From positions 1 through 27,678 of the forward strand of contig DATMBF010000009.1 of NCBI GenBank assembly GCA_035559595.1: a DNA stretch of 27,678 nucleotides. The letters are read 5' to 3'. Origin of the DNA: DATMBF01 sp035559595 (GTDB lineage Bacteria; Bacteroidota; Ignavibacteria; UBA10030). This document shows, piece after piece, positions 23,850 to 27,678 of this stretch. The notes beneath the pieces were generated by a model, which did not search any database, had not been told where the DNA came from, and worked only from the letters and a program-made list of their open reading frames with translations. Made by a program: the position numbers and the translations under genes. Each line of letters opens with the position of its first letter. The first letter of the stretch is position 1.

Positions 23850-23878
23850 TTGTTTAGTGAATCAAATGTGTATATATT
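23850..23878 (+). promoter_or_regulatory. Promoter upstream of the candidate short RNA / HIT gene
   Basis: TTGTTT (23850-23855), a 17-bp spacer and TATATT (23873-23878) place the start point near 23885. It is the only good rightward promoter between the DUF2279 and HIT genes. Confidence 0.6.
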
Positions 23879-23884
23879 TGGCAA

Positions 23885-23937
23885 AAACATTGCGGGGGCG
23901 TGAAAGAGGGTTGCAGGTTTCTTCAACCTTTTTTTTT
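23885..23937 (+). ncRNA. Candidate short RNA or attenuated leader
   Basis: The predicted start (about 23885) and the terminator ending at 23937 delimit a transcript of roughly 50 nt. It contains a G-rich segment (GCGGGGGCGTG) and ends in the hairpin AGGTT-TCTTC-AACCT followed by a run of T. No known RNA family was recognised. It may be a small RNA or a leader that attenuates transcription into the HIT gene. Confidence 0.4.
23915..23937 (+). terminator. Short hairpin with nine T residues
   Basis: AGGTT and AACCT form a 5-bp stem around TCTTC, followed by nine T (23929-23937). An alternative pairing of GGTTG with CAACC shifts the stem. It lies only about 40 nt after the predicted transcription start. 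Confidence 0.6.
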
Positions 23938-24211
23938 GCTCTGTCGATCTTCAAAAGTGTGCGGAGCAAAATGTTGTGAAGAATAGTGAGAGTTTCTCAT
24001 GAACTGCAAGAGCAATCGCCTTCTCTGTTCGGTCTCCTCTCAACTCCCCCAGCAGTGACGTCACCAGGCTGTTCCTCATGCGTGTTCGCAGATCCATCGA
24101 AACCGATTCATCATCCGGTTTTGATACACATAATCGGTCGGGAGGCTCTTTCCATCTTTCCGCCAATTTCCCGCCGTGTGCCATGTGTGCCGATGTCTGT
24201 TCATCAATTCC

Positions 24212-24709
24212 ATGAAACGACTCTATTCCCCATGGCGGTCGGTCTATATCAAGACATTCAGCGAGAAGGGGCGAAAATCGTGCCTCTTCTGTCGGATCAA
24301 GAAAGAAAAAAAGGATCGGCAGAATTTCGTGGTCTGGAGGGGAAAGCATTGCTACGTGGTGCTGAATCTTTTTCCGTACAACAGCGGCCATCTCATGGTT
24401 GTCCCGTACAAGCACACAAAGGAGCTGGGTGAGCTTTCCAACGAAGAATCTGCAGAGGTATTTGGAGTTTCTTCCCGTTGTATGAAAGCACTGAATGCGA
24501 TTAGCGCTCCACATGGATATAACCTTGGGGCGAATCTTGGCCGAGTAGCCGGAGCGGGAATCGAGCAGCATCTGCACTTCCACATTGTTCCACGCTGGAA
24601 CGGCGACACGAATTTCATGCCGGTTCTGGCAGATACGAAAATCATTTCGGAAGAATTGAAGGGGTTGTGGAGGAAGCTGAAGAGGGAAATGGGGAGGGTT
24701 GATGGTTAA
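24212..24709 (+). CDS. HIT family nucleotide-binding protein
   Basis: This 165-residue histidine-triad protein is of the kind that hydrolyses or phosphorolyses dinucleoside polyphosphates or nucleotidyl phosphates. The N-terminus MKRLYSPWRSVYI is the usual start of the Ap4A-type bacterial HIT group. CLFC (Cys24, Cys27) with His60 in PYNSGHLMVVPYKH suggests the zinc-binding variant. The triad is HLHFHIVPRW (His120, His122, His124). ATG 24212 fits the family start, while a GTG at 24176 adds 12 residues unlike the family. No ribosome site is visible and the leader is long. The stop codon lies inside the heptamer repeat at 24697-24724. Confidence 0.92.
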   Translation: MKRLYSPWRSVYIKTFSEKGRKSCLFCRIKKEKKDRQNFVVWRGKHCYVVLNLFPYNSGHLMVVPYKHTKELGELSNEESAEVFGVSSRCMKALNAISAPHGYNLGANLGRVAGAGIEQHLHFHIVPRWNGDTNFMPVLADTKIISEELKGLWRKLKREMGRVDG

Positions 24710-24724
24710 TGGTTAATGGTTATG
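24697..24724 (+). repeat. Four heptamers across the HIT stop codon
   Basis: The units GGTTGAT, GGTTAAT, GGTTAAT and GGTTATG (4 x 7 bp) include the TAA stop of the HIT gene (24707-24709). A partial array with similar units (GGTTATT, GGGTAAT) follows the SLBB gene at 27354-27367. Confidence 0.75.
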
Positions 24725-24728
24725 GGAC

Positions 24729-24822
24729 AACCGCAGAGCCGCGGAGGTACACAGAAACGCAGAGAAAAAAAGCTTGTGCAAAAACCGTATCATTCACTCC
24801 CTGCGATCTCGACGCCTCCGCG
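24729..24822. repeat. Dispersed CGGAG-type repeats, copies 2 and 3, inverted
   Basis: A plus-oriented copy (CCGCAGAGCCGCGGAGG then ACACAGAAACGCAGAG, 24731-24764) faces a minus-oriented one (CTGCGATCTCGACGCCTCCGCG, 24801-24822). CGCGGAGG and CCTCCGCG are perfectly complementary, so the pair can form a large hairpin. It fills much of the 195-bp gap between the HIT and SLBB genes. Confidence 0.6.
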
Positions 24823-24904
24823 TTGAAAACCAAAACACCAAGCCGGCTGAATCAGATGGTCGCCTTTGCAGGCATGCCGGCGTGAGAGAAGCAGTAGTGC
24901 TGAA

Positions 24905-27349
24905 ATGTTGAAACTCAAATTCTCCATATCGATTCTCCTTCTGCTCTCCGGTTTGAGTAGTCTCGGTGTTTCTCAAACACGCGAGCAGATCCAATCGGCT
25001 GTTGAATCCGGAAGGCGGATGTCACCGGAGGAGATCACACAGAAGCTCCGCGAAATGGGTCTCACCCTTGAGGAAGCAGGCCGCCGCGCGCGCGATCTGA
25101 ATGTGAACCTCGAAGAGTACATCAATCTTACCACGCTTTCGGCCACACAGGCAAATGAAGCACTCGCTCCCTTTCTTCCACAACGGGGCATGGGTGGGGA
25201 TACCCTCGCGCTCACACAGCGTGATCCGTTGCAGCAGATATTGCAGAGAGATTCCCTCAGAAAAGCCATTGCCGCGCAGAAGCGACTTCGCGTTCTTGAG
25301 GTCCCCGGCTTCTCCCAGAGAGAGAGCGTGGAGCTGCATCTCCAGCCCTACGGCTATGAAGCCTTCCAGTATCCCGTTTCCCTCTTCGAACCTGTGCTGA
25401 ACGTCGCTACACCCCCGTCATATCTGCTTGGACCCGGGGATGAGATCGTGATTTCCGTTTGGGGGGAGACAAAGCTTTATTATCAACTGGTCGTCAATCG
25501 GGAAGGGAACATTCTCATTCCGGATGTCGGACCGGTGAACGCTATGGGGTCAACGATCCAGCAGTTCCGCGACAAGCTTGTACGGCGGATGACGGCCGTG
25601 TACTCGGGTTTACGCAATGGTGGTCCGGGAGCCAACACGTTCCTTGATGTTTCGTTGGGGAGATTGCGAACGATCCAGATCTTTGTGCTTGGCGATGTGG
25701 AACGACCCGGAGGATATCAAGTTTCTTCCATGTCGACAGCCTTCCACGCTCTCTATCTTGCGGGCGGTCCCGCAGTAACCGGAACGCTTCGGGAGATTCG
25801 TATCGTACGACCCGGCTTCAATCTCCCCCCAACAGATCTCTATGATTATCTCTTGCGTGGCAACCGAACGAACGATATTCGATTGCAGGATGGGGATGTT
25901 GTTTTCGTCAAGCCTGCAGGGAAAAGAGCGGCAATTCAGGGTCGTGTGGTGCGTCCGGCCATCTATGAACTTAAAGAAAATGAAACGCTGGCCGACCTTC
26001 TTGCATTGGCGGGGGGACTCCGCTTCGACGCCTATGTGAACAGAGTGCACGTGGAGCGAATTGTTCCATTTGATCAACGGAGTCTCATCGGCAAGACCAT
26101 TCAAGATATCGATCTGCGCTTTGAGAAGCTGCGTGACCTGCTCTCAAGCAAATTCGCGCTTGAAGACGGGGATGTCATAACCGTGCGGGAGATTACCGAG
26201 CTTCCGGAAAACCGGGTCGTCATTACAGGAAACGTCAAGAAACCCGGCCCTTATCAGCTCAAACCCGGCATGCGCGTGAAAGACCTGATTATGGCCGCCG
26301 ATAGCCTGGAGCGGAACACTTTCAGCGAACGAGGCACACTCTTCCGATTGCTCCCGAATCTCCGCCGCGAGATTCTTGCCTTCAATCCCAGACTGGCTCT
26401 TGAAGGGGACGAAGCGCACGATCTCCAGCTTGCTAACGAAGATAGTTTGGTGATCTATAAGGAAAGCCAGTTCTTTCCCCAGCGGGTGGTGAGTATTGCC
26501 GGCGCAGTGCGAAAGCCCGGAATCTTCCCCCGTCATGAGAAGATGAACGTCGCCGATCTTGTGGTTCTTGCCGGCGGATTAAAAGAAGAAGCAATAACAA
26601 AAGGATGGGAGATTTCCCGGATTGAAACGACAAGCGTGGGAGTGTTCACCCGAGTGTTTAAGGTCGATGTCGATCATGAGTATTGGACCGGCAAAGGTGG
26701 CGGAGGTTTTCTCTTGCACGATCTCGATCATGTTCTTGTTCCAACCGATCCTCGTATCACCCCGCCTCAGATTGTCGATGTTTCCGGCTATGTGATGTTT
26801 CCCGGCAAATATACGATTCGGTATGAGGGAGAGAAATTGTCCGAGCTGCTCAAGCGTGCAGGCGGTCCAAGAGAAGGGGCTTACCTTGCGGGATCAAGAC
26901 TCTTTCGCAAGGCCAATAATGCAGGCCTGGTGCCGATTGATTTCGAAGAGGCGCTTGATGATACGACATCGCTGGATAACATTGAGCTCCTGGATGGAGA
27001 CTCGATTTCGATCGCGAAGCATGAGGATCTCGTCTATGTGCGAGGAGAAGTCTTCGTTCCCTCCCCTGTATTGTACAAGAAAGGTGCGAGTTTGAAGTAT
27101 TACATTCTCCAGGCGGGGGATTTCAAAGAAGAGGCGGACATCGATCGTGTTGTCGTCTTCTTACCGAGCGGAAAGAAATGGGAACCGGGAGGGCTATTTG
27201 GTGACCCGGAGATCCTTCCCGGCAGTGCTATCTATGTCCCAAGAAAGATCGAGAAAGAGGATAAAACACTGCCGATCCTCCGCGATCTGGCGACGATCCT
27301 TGCCAGTCTTGCAGCGATAACGATTGGAATAATTCAGGTGACGAAGTGA
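24905..27349 (+). CDS. Polysaccharide export protein with six SLBB domains
   Basis: This 814-residue exported protein is of the Wza-like outer-membrane polysaccharide export class. After a signal peptide (residues 1-23, no lipobox Cys) and a helical region, the polysaccharide export domain begins at YLLGPGDEIVISVWGE (about 170-250). Six SLBB repeats follow, recognised by the GxVxxPGxY pattern: VLGDVERPGGY, IQGRVVRPAIY, ITGNVKKPGPY, IAGAVRKPGIF, VSGYVMFPGKY and VRGEVFVPSPV. The C-terminus is a hydrophobic segment (LATILASLAAITIGIIQV) that could span a membrane. Start ATG 24905 was chosen for the signal peptide, although its ribosome site is weak. It stands before a Wzz-like gene, as in many capsule or exopolysaccharide loci. 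Confidence 0.93.
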   Translation: MLKLKFSISILLLLSGLSSLGVSQTREQIQSAVESGRRMSPEEITQKLREMGLTLEEAGRRARDLNVNLEEYINLTTLSATQANEALAPFLPQRGMGGDTLALTQRDPLQQILQRDSLRKAIAAQKRLRVLEVPGFSQRESVELHLQPYGYEAFQYPVSLFEPVLNVATPPSYLLGPGDEIVISVWGETKLYYQLVVNREGNILIPDVGPVNAMGSTIQQFRDKLVRRMTAVYSGLRNGGPGANTFLDVSLGRLRTIQIFVLGDVERPGGYQVSSMSTAFHALYLAGGPAVTGTLREIRIVRPGFNLPPTDLYDYLLRGNRTNDIRLQDGDVVFVKPAGKRAAIQGRVVRPAIYELKENETLADLLALAGGLRFDAYVNRVHVERIVPFDQRSLIGKTIQDIDLRFEKLRDLLSSKFALEDGDVITVREITELPENRVVITGNVKKPGPYQLKPGMRVKDLIMAADSLERNTFSERGTLFRLLPNLRREILAFNPRLALEGDEAHDLQLANEDSLVIYKESQFFPQRVVSIAGAVRKPGIFPRHEKMNVADLVVLAGGLKEEAITKGWEISRIETTSVGVFTRVFKVDVDHEYWTGKGGGGFLLHDLDHVLVPTDPRITPPQIVDVSGYVMFPGKYTIRYEGEKLSELLKRAGGPREGAYLAGSRLFRKANNAGLVPIDFEEALDDTTSLDNIELLDGDSISIAKHEDLVYVRGEVFVPSPVLYKKGASLKYYILQAGDFKEEADIDRVVVFLPSGKKWEPGGLFGDPEILPGSAIYVPRKIEKEDKTLPILRDLATILASLAAITIGIIQVTK

Positions 27350-27353
27350 GGAT

Positions 27354-27410
27354 GGTTATTGGGTAATGGGGGGAAGAGCATCGAGGACGTAGTAGCGGAT
27401 CACTGATCCG
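27354..27410. other. Short gap with heptamers and a stem-loop
   Basis: Between the SLBB gene and the Wzz-like gene there are two or three heptamer-like units (27354-27374) and a perfect 6-bp stem, CGGATC and GATCCG, around ACT (27396-27410). No T run follows directly, so a terminator is unlikely. Confidence 0.4.
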
Positions 27411-27430
27411 GAGTTGTTTCTGCATCATCA

Positions 27431-27678
27431 GTGCCTAGAAAAGCAAAACATAACGCAAATGATCCGGTAGCCGTTGCACCCACGGTCGAGGAGGAATTCC
27501 TCCATGATGAAGAAGCCGAAAGCTCAATCGACTGGGAAGAACTGCTTTCGGTCGTCTGGTCGTCGCGAAAATTGATCGGGATGGTCACCGGCGGAGTCAC
27601 CGTTGCATCGGTCATTATCAGTCTGCTTCTCCCGAACTACTTTCGGTCAACCGCGACACTGTTGCCGGAGACAGAAAA
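27431..27678 (+). CDS. Wzz/chain-length determinant-like protein, 3'-truncated
   Basis: The first 82 codons of a gene running out of the window are visible. From GTG 27431 the product has a polar acidic N-terminus (PRKAKHNANDPVAV), then SIDWEELLSVVWSSRKLIG and a membrane segment (about residues 50-68, GMVTGGVTVASVIISLLL) followed by PNYFRSTATLLPE. This is the usual N-terminal pattern of Wzz/polysaccharide co-polymerases, which regulate the length of exported glycans in the inner membrane. No other start was found in frame, and the ribosome site is poor. Whether a C-terminal kinase domain follows cannot be seen. Confidence 0.85.
   Translation, partial: MPRKAKHNANDPVAVAPTVEEEFLHDEEAESSIDWEELLSVVWSSRKLIGMVTGGVTVASVIISLLLPNYFRSTATLLPETE

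Larger units (their letters stand above)
23422..24211. other. Long non-coding stretch with repeats and a short transcription unit
   Basis: About 790 bp lie between the DUF2279 and HIT genes without a convincing protein gene. In order it holds a dispersed GC-rich repeat in minus orientation (23521-23557), a perfect seven-unit heptamer array (23723-23771), a promoter (23850-23878), a hairpin with nine T (23915-23937), and about 275 bp of leader before the HIT gene in which nothing was recognised. Open frames here read mostly repeat or lie out of frame with HIT. Confidence 0.7.

Noticed and set aside
23986..24432. Open frame of 148 codons upstream of and overlapping the HIT gene
   Set aside because: It has no recognisable domain, no ribosome site and overlaps the well-supported HIT frame by more than 200 bp.
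23951..24583. Minus-strand frame of 210 codons opposite the HIT gene
   Set aside because: It mirrors the HIT coding region and shows no family motif; the HIT triad is on the plus strand.

Overview
The window looks like a chromosomal piece of a Bacteroidota/Chlorobi-lineage bacterium, most likely Ignavibacteria-, Kryptonia- or Kapabacteria-like (inference). The main clue is a secreted beta-propeller protein ending in a type IX secretion sorting domain with the linker NFPNPFNPST. A 31-residue ribosomal protein of the bS22/mS38 kind and a zinc-dependent phospholipase C of the Bacteroidota type agree with this. Unlike typical Bacteroidia, many genes have clear Shine-Dalgarno sequences (AGGAGG at the sorting-domain protein, HU and bS22) and at least one promoter is sigma-70-like (TTGACT-17-TATAAT). 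The window is mostly housekeeping DNA. No phage, insertion sequence, CRISPR array, rRNA or tRNA was seen.

Layout. 2-6842 (+): end of moaA, an NTF2-like lipoprotein, a small sulfite-oxidase-fold molybdoenzyme, a second lipoprotein, the T9SS-sorted BNR propeller protein and an exported Xaa-Pro aminopeptidase, closed by a strong hairpin terminator (7003-7034). 7090-7729 (-): a zinc-ribbon/Tudor-like protein followed by rpsU (bS21), which has no ATG/GTG/TTG start and appears to begin at CTG behind a perfect GGAGGTGA. 7969-8061: a SAM-II riboswitch followed by an intrinsic terminator, in front of a full-length B12-dependent metH (8077-11646). 11697-15876 (+): gpmA, DUF309, an MBL hydrolase, a Rieske protein, queG and trxB, then a terminator. 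15949-18264: a promoter, sppA, HU, a zinc-ribbon/TPR membrane protein, a bS22-like peptide and a terminator. 18303-23421: phospholipase C, a YtxH/DUF948 pair, an EF-G-like GTPase and a DUF2279 protein. 23422-24211 is non-coding and rich in repeats, with a promoter and terminator only about 40 bp apart. It is followed by a HIT protein and then by the start of an exopolysaccharide export locus (a six-SLBB protein and a truncated Wzz).

How the genes fit together. moaA and the molybdoenzyme share molybdenum cofactor. metH under SAM-II control is product feedback on methionine/SAM synthesis. metH and queG both need cobalamin. bS21, bS22, EF-G2 and QueG all serve translation. PepP, phospholipase C, the T9SS protein and SppA serve the envelope and periplasm.

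The observations most worth a second look are the SAM-II riboswitch with a downstream terminator, the CTG-start rpsU with an extended SD, the degenerate 7-bp tandem repeats that occur between genes and also inside the metH frame, and the candidate short RNA upstream of the HIT gene.
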